The notes under the pieces were generated by a model. It worked only from the letters and a program-made list of their open reading frames with translations, did not search any database and was not told the origin of the DNA. This document shows positions 22,598 to 33,502 of a DNA stretch of 64,000 bases, in pieces. Location: assembly GCA_016858145.1 (NCBI GenBank), contig JAEHOE010000035.1:682001-746000 (forward strand), in the 5' to 3' direction. Origin of the DNA: Edaphochlamys debaryana (taxonomy: Eukaryota; Chlorophyta; Chlorophyceae; Chlamydomonadales). Each line of letters begins with the position of its first letter. Within the stretch, counting starts at the first letter, position 1. A program made the position numbers and the translations under genes.

Positions 22598-24934
22598 CTA
22601 GGCTGCCACTTTCCCTTGCAGCCCCGCGGCCGCCTCCTCGACCCACGCTACCACCGCCGCCGCGTCAGGCCCGCCCGCCTCCAGCCGCTTGGCCGCCGCC
22701 ACCCTGGCCCTCGCCCAGTCCACGGGGCAGCCCTCCGCCGCCATCCAGCGCAGGGTGTCCAGATCTACTCCGAAGCGCACAGCGGTGAGGAAGGTGCGGC
22801 TCGCGCCCGGCGCCGTCCCCCACGGCAGCCCCAGGCGCCGAAGAAGGCGAAGCAGTCTGGAGTCCCGCAACCAGGCGGCCACCTCGTACGGCCCACCGTC
22901 GGCCTGCACGATGGGCGCCAGTTCGTGGACAATTGAGGCGCCGGAGTGCACTCATGCCCGGAGCAAATTCGGTACGGCAGCCCGTCGACAAGCCCGCCGT
23001 GTGTAGTCTAGTGCCCGCACCCGAGCCCTTTGCAGCAAGCCCAAGCTCACCGGCATGGGGCAGCCCATCTGCGCCAGCCACTCCAGGCCCTCCGCGGTGC
23101 CGTGCTGTGACACGGGCTTCCAAGTCGACTCGTCAAAGGTCAGCCCGCACCCAGCTCCGTGCTCATGCACGAACGCCATCAGCTCCGTGCTGCCAGACAT
23201 TGCCGCGTCCTTGAAACTCCACCGGTTGTACGCAACCGGGGCATGTGCCTCTGCGTCGGCCGCACCGGCGCCCTCGGGCTGCGGGCCCTCCGCATTGGGG
23301 TGGCCTGCCTCGGGGCCCGCTGCCGCCGCGCCTTCTGCCTCGGGGCCCTCCGCCTCGGTGCCCGCTGCATCAGAGCCCCCTGCCTCCGGGCCCTCCGCTG
23401 CAGGGCCCTCTACTTCCATGCCCTCTGCCTCAGATCCATCGACTTCGGGGCTCTCCGCGCCCGAGCCCGCTGCCTCAGGGCCGTCGCTTCCAAGGCTCTC
23501 CGCACCAGCGCCCTCTGCCCCGGCGCTCTGGGACCCCCCTGCTTCGTCGCCATACTCCTGCCACTCGTACTCCTCCGGCCAGAAGCACCCCTCCTCGTCG
23601 ATGCCGCCCGCCTGCGCCCGAGGGTCCAGCACCCCTGACCCGTGTGTGTCCACCAGCCAGCGCAGCAGGGGAAGCCCCTTGAAGCCGGCGTACAAGGCGC
23701 TTCGGACCACCTGCGCCGCGGCAGGTTGGGAGCACAAGTTACGGTTTTGCCCGTACGCTACGACCCAAGGAGTCCTGCCAAAGGATAACGTGCCTTACAC
23801 CCTGTTCCCGTTGCGATTGATGCGCACCAGCCCCACCTGCGCTGGCTTGACCCTGCCCGCCTCAAGCAGGATCCGCGCAACGTCCAGGTCCATGGGGTCC
23901 CCCACTTGGTGCATCACCCTGCTGAAGTCGAGGGACGAGTTGGCCAGCAGCCACCGGGTGGCGGCTGCGGCCCCTGCGGCCCACGGTCCTCTTTGCTTCA
24001 AGACCGACAACATGCTCAGCTTATCAGGCGGGCAGCCGTGGGCCCTGAGCCACTCGAGGCGCTGCACGACGGAGTCGGGCGGCAGGAGGAGAGCGCGGTC
24101 CGCAGAGGATGCGGCGAAGGGCAGGCCCTTGGCGAGGAGGAACTCGGCCTTGGCCTCCCAGTCCGGGGTGGGGCTGCCGATGGCGGCGGCCAGGGGCAAG
24201 GGCTTTAGGTAGAAGAACGCCTCCTCCAGGAAGTCACCCGCCCAGTCGCACAGCTGCTGGAGGACGGCCAGGCTGCAGCTCTCCGCCGCCGCCTCCAGCA
24301 CCTGGCAGTTGTCTCGAAAGCCAGGCTGTTCTGACGGCGTCAGCATGTCTACCAGTTCCAGGTGGCCGCCGCTGTAGGCTGCGGCAACGGTATGCCAGCT
24401 CGGCTGGGCCCCGTTCGCCAGGCACCACGCGCACACAGTCTGGTGGCCGCCCTTGGCAGCGGCACGCAGGGCGTCTCTCCAGACGTACCGCAGTGAGCCC
24501 GGCGGCAGTTCCCCAGCGATGTACTGGCAGCTCTCTAGTGCCCCAGCACCCGCGGCGGCGTAGAGCGCTTCTCGGTTTAGGTCTGGGTCAAGAGCTACGC
24601 CCGCCATGGCCATGGCCTGGACGGCCACCTGCAGGTTGCCCACGTCGCCGCTCGCCGCGACGAGGCAAACCAGCTTCTGCATTCGCTGTCGAGTGAGGCT
24701 CCTGCAGGCCTCGGGAGCAAGCCAGTGCTCCGACAAGGCCCAGCGGGGAACCGGTTGCGACAGCTGCACCTCGCGGATGTCGCTGAACTGCTCCGCGCTG
24801 GCCTTATCCAGGATGCGTAGCGTAGATGCAACAAAGTTGCGAGGTAGAAAGCTGGCCACGCGCTCCGCTATCTCGGGAAGCCAGACGCGGATGCCAGCAT
24901 CCGTCGCAAACTGTTTCTGATCGGTAGGGCTCAT
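22598..24934 (-). CDS. F-box-like/ankyrin family protein
   Basis: Exons 24934-23837, 23710-23051 and 22903-22598, both introns phase 0, give 687 residues ending in TAG. The first in-frame ATG (24934) opens MSPTDQKQFATDAGIRVWLP. The N-terminus (WLPEIAERVASFLPRNFVASTLRIL..ASAEQF, then VQLSQPVP..ALSEHWLAPEACRSL) is the hallmark of a large volvocine family usually named ankyrin-repeat proteins; the first part is F-box-like. Degenerate ankyrin repeats follow (GGHQTVCAWCLANGAQPSW, GGHLELVDML, LEWLRAHGCPPD, LEWLAQMGCPMP, LRWMAAEGCPVDW). Exon 2 carries an inserted Glu/Gly/Ala repeat. The paralogue at 40544-42521, in opposite orientation, lacks intron 1 and the acidic insert. Possibly an SCF adaptor, by analogy only. 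Confidence 0.75.
23260..23540 (-). repeat. Acidic Gly/Glu/Ala coding minisatellite
   Basis: Imperfect repeats of roughly five codons (units such as AEGPE, AAGPE, AEGAG, VEGPA) run for about 90 residues within exon 2 of the ankyrin-family gene. At the DNA level the theme is GGGCCCTCCGCCTC-like on the plus strand. The inverted paralogue has no equivalent. Confidence 0.75.
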
Positions 24935-25434
24935 GATGGCCAAAATGTGTTTGGCAAAGGCTAGGGTCTGACTTTCACTCTCTGGGGGCGAAGTGGGCCC
25001 AGACACCAATATATCATGCAGGGCCCGTGCCCGTGGTCCTGGCCCCCTCCTCCACCTCCGCTCGTCAGCTACGCGTTAGTTGTGTGCTGCATGGGGGCTG
25101 CGCCTACCGCCCCCGCCGACTCCATCCCCCAGCCAGCGCTTCAACGCATCCGGCTTCACCTCCTGCTCTCGTAGCCAGGCTTCCCGGCTCGTCCTCCTGC
25201 TCCATCCCTCTATCCCTCAGCCTGGCCTCCCGGCTTCCACCTGGCTTCCCCGCCCCAGAGTACACCCGCAAGCGGGGCACGCCAACAGACAGCGCCCCGC
25301 TGCTGCCCACTGGCTCCCTGCCACAGGTCTCATGGGAGGAATTGGTTCCAGCTGCCCGCACGTTGACTCCCAGCTCGCATTGCCTCCTCCGCTGACCCGT
25401 ACGGTGGTGCGGATGCAGGCCCCACGCGGCACAG
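24935..25434. other. Intergenic, ankyrin-gene promoter
   Basis: Contains an AT-rich ATATAT at 25009-25014, about 75 nt upstream of the ankyrin-gene ATG, which could be a core promoter element. Otherwise pyrimidine-rich without supported exons. Confidence 0.4.
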
Positions 25435-26250
25435 TCATGGTCCCCAGGCGTGGTCGGTGAGGGCGGCGTTGCGCGCCCACGCCTGTACGGCACGGGAAAC
25501 GACCGGGCCCACGCCTGAGGCCTCGGGGCCGCACAGCTGAGGGAGGGGAGGGGAGGGAAGGACGAGGGCGAGGGGTCATGGCGTAGCACTAAGAGAGCCT
25601 GAACTGCATGCCCGTGGACGGCGGGGGGTGGGGCAGCTGCAGACAGGTGCGTGGCGCGCATACCACGCGCTTGGTGGATCTGTCAAGCACACGAGATTCC
25701 AAAGGAGCCCCCTCTGGCCCCTGCATGGCTGCGGAGCCACGCCTTGGGTCACAGGTCTAGGGGAGAAGGGAACCAGCAACCAGGTCCAGATCCAGCCAGC
25801 GCGCACCTGCACTAGGATAAACCCATCTGCGGTGATCGAGCAGTGCCACCTCGTCCAGCTCCTCCACACATCCCGGCGGAGCTGCCTCCCCAGCGGGCCG
25901 CCCAACACCGCCTGCACGTCCGCCGCAAACGTGCGCTTCGAGGAGGGCAGCGAGCAGCCGCCGTCCCACTGCACCGTCTCCGGAATCGCAGGCCTGCTCA
26001 GCTCCGCCTGCCACTCAAAGCATTGCCGGTCGCAGCTCATGGGATCTGGCGGGGGTGTGGGCGCCGCTGGCACCGGCGGCGGGAGAGCCTCGCCGACCGG
26101 GGATAGTGCCGGGGTAGGGCGCGGGCTTGGCTGCGCAGCGCAGGGGCTTCGCCAGCTGGAGCCCCACCGCCCGCTGCTGCCGGCGGCTGCCAAGGCCTCG
26201 AGTGTGGCGTCCACGCAGGTGGCGGCCGGGAGGGAGGCCAGCTCGGCCAT
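25435..26250 (-). CDS. Hypothetical protein, weak two-exon model
   Basis: Exon 26250-25807 is joined in phase 0 to 25536-25435 (TGA), giving 181 residues from ATG 26250 (MAELASLPAATCVDATLEAL). A later ATG at 26040 (MSCDRQCFEWQAELSRP) would give 111 residues. Donor CAG/GTGCGC and acceptor CCTCAG are good. The distal part reads like real protein (VQAVLGGPLGRQLRRDVW, then ASGVGPVVSRAVQAWARN). The open frame extends upstream to a CCCCAG acceptor near 26350, so further 5' exons are possible. Family unknown. Confidence 0.4.
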
Positions 26251-26675
26251 GCGCCTGGCGTGAGTGTCGAGCGAGGGGGGTCGTTGTGGGGGTGGCGGCG
26301 AGGGTGTCCGCAAGGGCCGCACCCACGCCGGGAGACACGGGCCGCACACCTGGGGCAGAAAGGGAAGGACAACGGGGGGTGCCGTACCTGTTGATAGGGT
26401 CTTTCTTGGCCAGTGCCGTGCAGCTTAACGCCGCACCGTGAGGGGATTGATTGACCCCTGCGCGCATTCGCCAGCTGCCCACAGCCTCACAGCCACACAC
26501 TTTTGTTTTTACATTCGGAACCTCCATGGTATGCAGCGCATAACCATCGCGTGAGCTGTAGCCGATTGCATAGCGGCAAGCTGCTACCCTCCACCTCGCA
26601 GCGTTCCTGGCTAGGGAGCGCCTGAGCTTCGGGCTCCTCAGCTTGACATCTGGGATGAAGGAGTCCTGGAACGTA

Positions 26676-26788
26676 GGCTGGCTTCGCAGGCGGGAACCTC
26701 CAAGCTGGGCTGTACGGGCTCGTGAGACGAGATTGGCACCCCTGGCTGGCTTCGCAGGCGGGAACCTCCAAGCTGGGCTGTACGGGCT
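26676..26788. repeat. 45-bp direct repeat, 68-bp period
   Basis: The segment beginning GGCTGGCTTCGCAGGCGGGA at 26676-26720 recurs exactly at 26744-26788. Similarity continues weakly downstream, suggesting a 68-bp tandem duplication. Confidence 0.9.
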
Positions 26789-27623
26789 GGCGAGACCAGA
26801 TTGCGACGGTCCATTTGAGGCATTGCCGGGTACAGCCGGCTGCCTGCTTGGCGAACCTGTTGGGGCGTGATGCCCAGAAGCTGAGTGGGAGGTCGGGGAG
26901 GGGTCGGCCGGGGAAGGGCGGGGGTCAGCCGCGGGGTCAGGGGCACGTGCCCGCAGGTGCCTGGGAGACTCGGCCCTGTCCACATATGTCATTACACCGC
27001 CCTCGAGTATCCTTGTCGCCGTCAGAGCAGCATTGAAGGTCTGCCGATGCTGTGGCCGTGTGGCCATGTTCTTCGGACTCACGAAGGCGCATGCAGGAGA
27101 GCGAGCACGACAACCAAAATCGCCGGGGACCACTTGCATGAGTCTACTAGCTTCGTTGAGGGTACCTTGGGCTGGCGCTAAACCTGCCTGCTTGGGCGTT
27201 CGGCCTTCGATGCGGGCGATGCGCAAGTTTGCGGTGGCAGTAACGAGGTACGCGACCTCAAGTGCTCCACCACTACTAGCCTAGCCCATGAAGTCGGGTG
27301 AACCGCACTCTGGCTGACCACCTGCGCGAGATGCCGCCTGGAGTGTTCAGCATGTTGCCTGCCTCCGCGACCGGCAGCTAGGCCGAAACTACGGCACCTG
27401 CAGCAGGCGTATGATGCTTGAGACAGTAAAGAGTGTTTTCCGTGCACTGCATTCGTACGTGCCAGTCCCTCGCAGGTGGGCTCGTTCGAGGGCGAGGAGG
27501 GCCTCCTGTCCCCAGCCAGTCTCCGAAGGGGTGTTGTCCTCCCCAGCGCTGTGCAGGACTGCGCGCAAGGGGGGGAGGTGTGAGGTGACAAGTAATAGCA
27601 TTCCGAGGAGGGGCTTGGGCCTG

Positions 27624-27717
27624 GCTTGAAGGCGAGGCGACGAGGGGGGCTCCCAAAACTCAGGGCCTGGGCTTGAAGGCGAGGCGACGAGGGGGGCTCC
27701 CAAAACTCAGGGCCTGG
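27624..27717. repeat. 47-bp tandem duplication
   Basis: Two adjacent identical copies (27624-27670 and 27671-27717) of a unit beginning GCTTGAAGGCGAGGCGACGA and ending CTCAGGGCCTGG. Confidence 0.9.
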
Positions 27718-27929
27718 GTTTCGGCACGGAGGCCGACGCGGACGTCGCAGCACATGTTGGACAGAAATCTCTCCAGTCTACTTACAGCCTCACAGTCTAC
27801 TCAAAGCTGCATTGTCGGCTTGCAAGCTAGCTGCTGAGGTCCCTCCGACATCTGTCGCGCCTTTGCTCGCGCTGCGCAGCGCCGGAGCGATACCCGCGCA
27901 GCCGCGAATCCCCTTGTGAGCTGTACACG

Positions 27930-30900
27930 ATGGACGAGGAAGGCCAGCCGGGCTACGGCGGCTTCGGGGACCCCCCAGCGGACATCGCGGACCGCATCGT
28001 CGATGCTCTGGCCTTCTCTCCAAAAGCCCTCCTGAGGCTAAGCGAGACAAACACCTTCTGGAATCGCGTTGTCCGAGACCCACGGCAATGGACGCGGCTC
28101 TGCGTGGCGCGATTTGGCGCCGAGAGCCAGCCGCGTAAGTGTGCAGATCGCTAGTGACCGCATGTCGTTCTGGGCCTGGGTCGCTACTCGCGTCCCACAC
28201 CTCCAGCCCGCCGCGCCCCCACGCCCACCTGTCCGCAGCTCCCGCCCAGCCCGCCACGCACCTCCCCGGCTGGGTCTTCTTCCCCGGCGTTGACTCGCCG
28301 GGCAACGACACGGCCGCTCCCGCGGAGGGCGACGCCGCTTCGCTGAGACCCGAGGCCCTGGCAAGGAAGGCCGATGAATGCAACGGCGTCGCCTTTAACA
28401 CAAACGGTGAACTGGGCGGGTTTGGCGTTGAACTGGGCGCTAGGGGGACTTGAGACGGGGCGTGCTTGGCCAGGGAAGCGGGTGTGCGAGGTGGCGGAGG
28501 GGGCGGGGGCCCTGGCCTTCATAACTCCTACGTAGGTCACAAGCACTCATACTTGCAGCGGCGGCTGGTTATGGGTATGTAGGAACGCCGGGTTAAAGGT
28601 TCCGGTAGTACCTGCCAAGGCTAGCTTCCGTCCCCTGCCCTGGACGCCTGCCGTGACCCGCACGCCCCTTTCCAGCCGTTTCCACCCAGCTCCTCAACCC
28701 CAGATCCCGCCCGTCCGCCCCCCGCCCCCAACCCCAGGCTGGGTCAAGCGCTCCCTGCTGCCCGCCAACCGCTGGTCGCGGTTCAGCTTGGAGCCGGGCG
28801 CGGGGCTGTACGTGCGGGAGGAGGCTGTGGTGCAGGTGCGTGGGGAGGTGGGGGGCCTGAAACGGAGGGGTGAGCTGCGGTCCGAAGGCAGTCGGGTCTC
28901 AAGGCCGGCTAGGTGCTGCTGGTAACGTGGTGGCCCTGGGCTAGGAGGTATCATTTCTGTGAAGAGCCGGGAGTCGCCGCCCTCGCAGCCGCAACCGCTT
29001 GCCTACCCCAACGCCCCCGCCCCCACAGGTGCTGGGTATGGCCCCCCGCCCGCCCCTGCCGGAGCAGGCCGACCCGGAGGGTGCGTGTATGTGCGCGGCA
29101 CTTCCATCGCCTTGCAATGCCTTCCTTGCCCTGCTCGAGTTAACCGCACGGCCTCCCTCTGTGACCCTCCGCCATGTTTCCCTGCCCCTTGCCCTAACGT
29201 CATCCGAGAGAATCTGGCCGCAAGCAGCCTCCTCCGGCCGCCCCCTGCCCCCACACGTTGGCCTGCCTCCCGACGCCGCGCGCTGCCACACCCTCCCTCG
29301 CTCTCTCTCCGTCCCTCCCTCCCCGCAGCCTCCCCGCCCCAGCTGACTGGCTGGGTGCTCTACCCCCTCATGGACTCCCCCGGCCACGACATCCGCCACC
29401 CCTGCACCTCGGAGCCCGACTTCCTGTCCAGGTGGGGCCTGGGGTGGGCCCGGACTTGGGCCTGGGCGGGGGCTGGGGCCCGCTGTGGGCCCCAGATTTC
29501 CTGTCCGGGTAGGGGTCTTGGCTTGCGATGGGTCCGGGGGTTTGATGGCTTGGGGAGCTGGAGATCATCCGGCGTGCCAGCCATTGCTGTGTGCGTCGTG
29601 CGTCGTGCTGTGCGCTCTGTACGGGTGCCGTGTCAGCGGGCCGGCCGCCCTTTCGAGCCGCCGCTCTGGTGCTCCACTCGCCACACGGCGCTCGTGTGAC
29701 GCAGCTGCCTCTGACCTTGCCTTGCTGTGGGCGCGCAGGCCTCCTCGGAAAGGGCGCGTCTGCCCCAAGTCCCCAACCACCACCGCCGGTCGTTCTCATC
29801 ACCGCACACCTCTCAAGGGCTGTTCCTCCCTCATGAGAGACCACTGAACCTCCCCCCCCCCGCCCCACCCCTCCCCCTGGTCCCCCCCCAGCTGCGCCTC
29901 ACTGGAGGACCTGGAGGCCGTCGCCCGGGCCTTCCCGGGCTGCGTGGCGTTCAACACCAACGGCCAACTGAAACGAGACCTCGAACCGCAGGTGGTTGAC
30001 GGTTGGGTGGTTAGGGCCGGCTGGGGCCATGGGGGACGGGCGGGGCAGGGCGGCGGCTACGAGCCGGGCACGAAGGCGATGGGGCTCGGGTGGGGTCTCC
30101 AAATGCCTAGGGCAGGGGCAGGGGTCAATGAGCATTCAATAAACCTCGAGCGCAACCTAACCGTGGGGCTCAGCCCTTTTTTCCAGCTTCAAGAGTGAGC
30201 TGACCGAGCTCCCGACACGCTCAACCGCCCAGCAGCACTGCACTAAACTGCAGAGCCTTTCACGACTCTTGCTCCCGACTCTAGAGCGAGCGGGGGGCGG
30301 ACTGTGCCCTCACGAAGGCGCTTGGGTCTTAGGAGTTCGCAGCGCGCGTTCACTCTTCGCTTGACAGCATGCCAGGCGTTGTTGGGTTGCCATGATGCGT
30401 GCTTCAATGCAAACATGCATGACCGCCCGTCGCCGCCTTGCGTTGCTCTGACCCAACCGCCCGCATTCGCCTCCAGGTGCACTGGCGCCGAATGGGCGGA
30501 TCCCGCTCGTCCTGGTCTGGGCTGTACGTACGGCGGCATGTGGTCGAGGAGGCGGGGCTTCTGTCGCCGCTGTCGGGTGGGTGGCCTGTCAGGGGCGGCG
30601 GTGGCTTGTGGAGGCACTGCGCGAGGGATGTCAGGGGACTACGGTAGTCGGATGGTGACATGGCGATGGGCGTTCTGCCTAAGGCAGGGGGTTCGTGCCA
30701 GGGTGTACACGGGGGCGTGTAGTTGCATCAAAGGGTAGGCAGACCTCCGCATGCGCTCCTTCCTCTCCCAACCGCCATTGCATCGACACGCGGCCAAAAC
30801 ACACACGTCTGGCGCCCTCTTTCCCCCCCGTCCCCCGCAGGCACGGGCCTGGACCCCCGCATGCGCTTCTTCCAGCGGGGCCACACGCGGCTCTTGGCGG

Positions 30901-33502
30901 CACGCGACGTGGGTGCGGGACTGTGGGAGCGGCGGGGGTTCTGCGGGCGGAGTTTGGGGCAGCTGGGGGAGCCTGGTGAGGATAGGGTCAGCGGGATGCG
31001 CTTCTGCAGCGGGTCCTCTTGTGTGCCGCGCCTTTGGGCCCGTTCGCCCACACCTGCTGCTGGTGGTGATGACTGATGGAGGCCTAAAGGCAAGGGGGAA
31101 AGGCGAGCGTAGGGTCTGCCAACTGTGCCCCACCACACCGCGCCCCGCACAGGTCGACGTGGTGTGGCTCAACGGCACCTACCTCGCCCGCCGCGCCGAC
31201 CCAGATCACGTGAACCCGCAGCAGGTGGGCTTGCCGTACAGATCGGTGGTTGGTCGTTGCTCTCCGCAGCGTGTCCGGTCCAGTCCGGTCCTGGCCCATG
31301 CGCCCGCTGCGGATTCCAGGAGCAGCGTGGCCGTGTGGGGTCGCGCCATGTCTGCCTGCACTCGCGATCGGTGCTGTAGTGCCGTACCATCTGTGCGTGT
31401 GTGCGGTACTGTACGGCCGTCTATTGCATTGTACGCCCACCGGCACCAGCTGTTGCACGGCCGGTCGCCAGCGCCGCTGCAGCAGACCGGCGCTTGCGCT
31501 TGCGCTTGCGCGAGCCCTGACCCCGTGCTGTGCTCCATCGCTCCGCCGCATGCGCAGCAGGCGCAGCACGGCCCTGGCGGCCACGGGCCCGGGCCCGGCC
31601 CCGAGCACGATGACGGTCTCGGGGTGGAGGGAGGGAGCGTCGCCAGCGACGACAGCAGCCTCGGCGGAGGCAGCGACGAGGACGGCGGAGAGGCGGCCGC
31701 GGCGGCGGCCGGAGTGGCGGGGCCTGAGGTGCGGGAAGGGGAAGGAGGGGGGCGCCCGGGCGGCTCGCGGGAGCACGGCTGCGAGGGCGGGCGGGTCCTG
31801 TTTGCACCGAAGGCTGGCCCGGCGGGACGATTTAGGCACACCAGGGCGTCCGCACACGCTGAGCCCAGTAGCCCGCGGCCTTGCTTACGTCCATCGCCCT
31901 ACACTCCCCGGCACTTTCCCTCTCCCTTCCCGGCACACCGTGTTGTCACGGCGCCCACGTGCCATGCACACGCCCGTTTTAGCCGGGTTCTCGCTTTTTG
32001 CTGCTTTGGGTCTTGAGCAATCGCTAATCAGGGTCAGCACACACGCCCTCTCACCCCTCTGCCCCGCCCGCCCGCCTGCCCCCAGGTGGTGGTGCTCAAC
32101 AACGTGTGCTGGCTGCAGCTGAACGGCGTCTTCCGGGGTGAGACCGGCACTCTTGCAGCTCGGGAGCGGCCTCGGCACCCTGGCGCACCGGCACCTCATG
32201 AGCGCGTTGCTTCTGCCTTCGTTTTGGCCTAGCCGCTACTAGCCTCTTACTGTCTCGTACTGTCTGGGGGGCTCTCCAAGCTGCGTTACTTGAGCCTTGC
32301 TTGTTGGCCCCTCACCCCGGCCCCTGGCTCCTTCCATCCCTCCCTTTCTTCCAGGCCTGGGTCCCGGCCGCTACCGGGCCGTGTGGCTGCTGCGCGTGTC
32401 CCGAGACTGCAACATCACCTTCCTCAACTTCAAGTGCGTGGGGTTGACGGGGGGCAGGCAAAGCCGGGGGTTAGGCCCGCCCTCCGGTGTAATTAGGAAT
32501 GAACTGGGGCTTTAACTAGGACTTTAACTATAACTGTTACTAGGAATGAACTTCAAGTGCGTTGGGTTGGCCGAGCGCAAGCTATTCAAGTACACTGGTT
32601 GATCGGGGTGAGGCAAAGCGAGGCTGGCACACATAACGGGAGGGGAAGAAGGCAATGCGGTGCAGCTGAGATCCAGGGGCGGCTCCGCCGATGGGTCTGC
32701 GAAAGGCGGTTGCATGCAGCTCTTGCAGAGCATGGAGTGGGCACCCGCGGCGCTGGCGGGGGTGACCCGGGATTGCCGGCTTAGTCATGCGGCCTCGCTT
32801 ACCCAGACTCCAACCCTGCCGCCCGCCTACATGGGCTCAAGGACGGGTTATGGGGGCCGTTGCTGGCGGCCAAGTCATCATGGGCACAGCCCAGGCTGTT
32901 GCGCAGAAACCTAGTCAGAGCGCCGAGCTCCGTACCGCCCTGCCTGTGGCCCCGCCCGTCCGCGCAGGGTGCGACTCGAGGCCCAGCGGCCCTGCGACAT
33001 TGCCACGTCGGCCCCCGCCGCCGCCCCTTCCCCACGGCCCGCCGCTACCGCGGCCGTGCCGCTGGCTGGCGGGGCCGCGCCGGTTGCGGGGGCCGTCGCG
33101 GACGCTGGCGGAGCCGGCGGCAGCGCCTCGGCGGCTGGAGAGGGTGAGGCCATTCGGACCAACCAAAAGGAGTGACGGGGATTTAGGGGCCGCGGTGATG
33201 CGCGGATGTCTGTCTAGAGCTCCTGTCAGCGCGCCTGTCTTATCCTCGCAATCATTCTCGACTTAGCCTCCATCCCCGCCACCGCCCCCTCAGCTTCGCC
33301 AGGGGACCTGGACACGAGGGAGATCGCCGGTACGGTGCTGCAGAGTCACGCAGGCGCGGGCTGGTACGAGCAGATCGCTGGCGAGTTTGCCGTACCGCCG
33401 GGGTGGGCGTACGACGTGGTCGTGGATCTGTGGAACCACGATTCGTGGTGGAAGCGGGGCCTCATGTTCAAGGAGCTCGTCCTTGTACAGCTCGATGAGT
33501 AA
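27930..33502 (+). CDS. F-box protein with DSPGxD/FNTNG modules and PP2-like domain
   Basis: Thirteen exons join in frame to 493 residues: 27930-28134, 28239-28406, 28738-28835, 29029-29080, 29329-29431, 29892-29991, 30477-30576, 30841-30908, 31153-31224, 32086-32137, 32355-32433, 32968-33143, 33294-33502. Residues ~17-60 are an F-box (ADIADRIVDALAFSPKALL..WNRVVRDPRQWTRLC). Two homologous modules follow: GWVFFPGVDSPGND...GVAFNTNG...GLYVREE and GWVLYPLMDSPGHD...CVAFNTNG...GLYVRRH. From ~290 the sequence is phloem protein 2-like: TRLLAARDVDVVW, VVVLNNVCWLQLNGVFR, YRAVWLLRVSR, GWYEQIAGEF, WWKRGLMFKELVL. A Pro/Ala/Gly linker splits the PP2 region. F-box-PP2 proteins in plants act as SCF adaptors that bind glycans; that role here is inference. 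Some small exons rest on phase matching. Confidence 0.75.
29413..29517. repeat. Intronic echo of exon 5 end (F-box/PP2 gene)
   Basis: The exon 5 end with its donor, TTCCTGTCCAGGTGGGG (29421-29437), recurs diverged in the next intron as TTCCTGTCCGGGTAGGG (about 29498-29514), with a GT still in place. Confidence 0.55.
32425..32572. repeat. Intronic echo of exon 11 end (F-box/PP2 gene)
   Basis: AACTTCAAGTGCGTGGGGTT (exon 11 end and donor, 32426-32445) recurs as AACTTCAAGTGCGTTGGGTT at 32549-32568. The stretch between contains short repeats of TAGGAATGAACT and ACTTTAACTA. Confidence 0.75.

Larger units (their letters stand above)
26251..27929. other. Intergenic with two short tandem duplications
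   Basis: No supported exon between the hypothetical gene and the F-box/PP2 start at 27930. Contains the duplications at 26676-26788 and 27624-27717. Composition is less extreme in GC than the coding regions. Confidence 0.4.
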
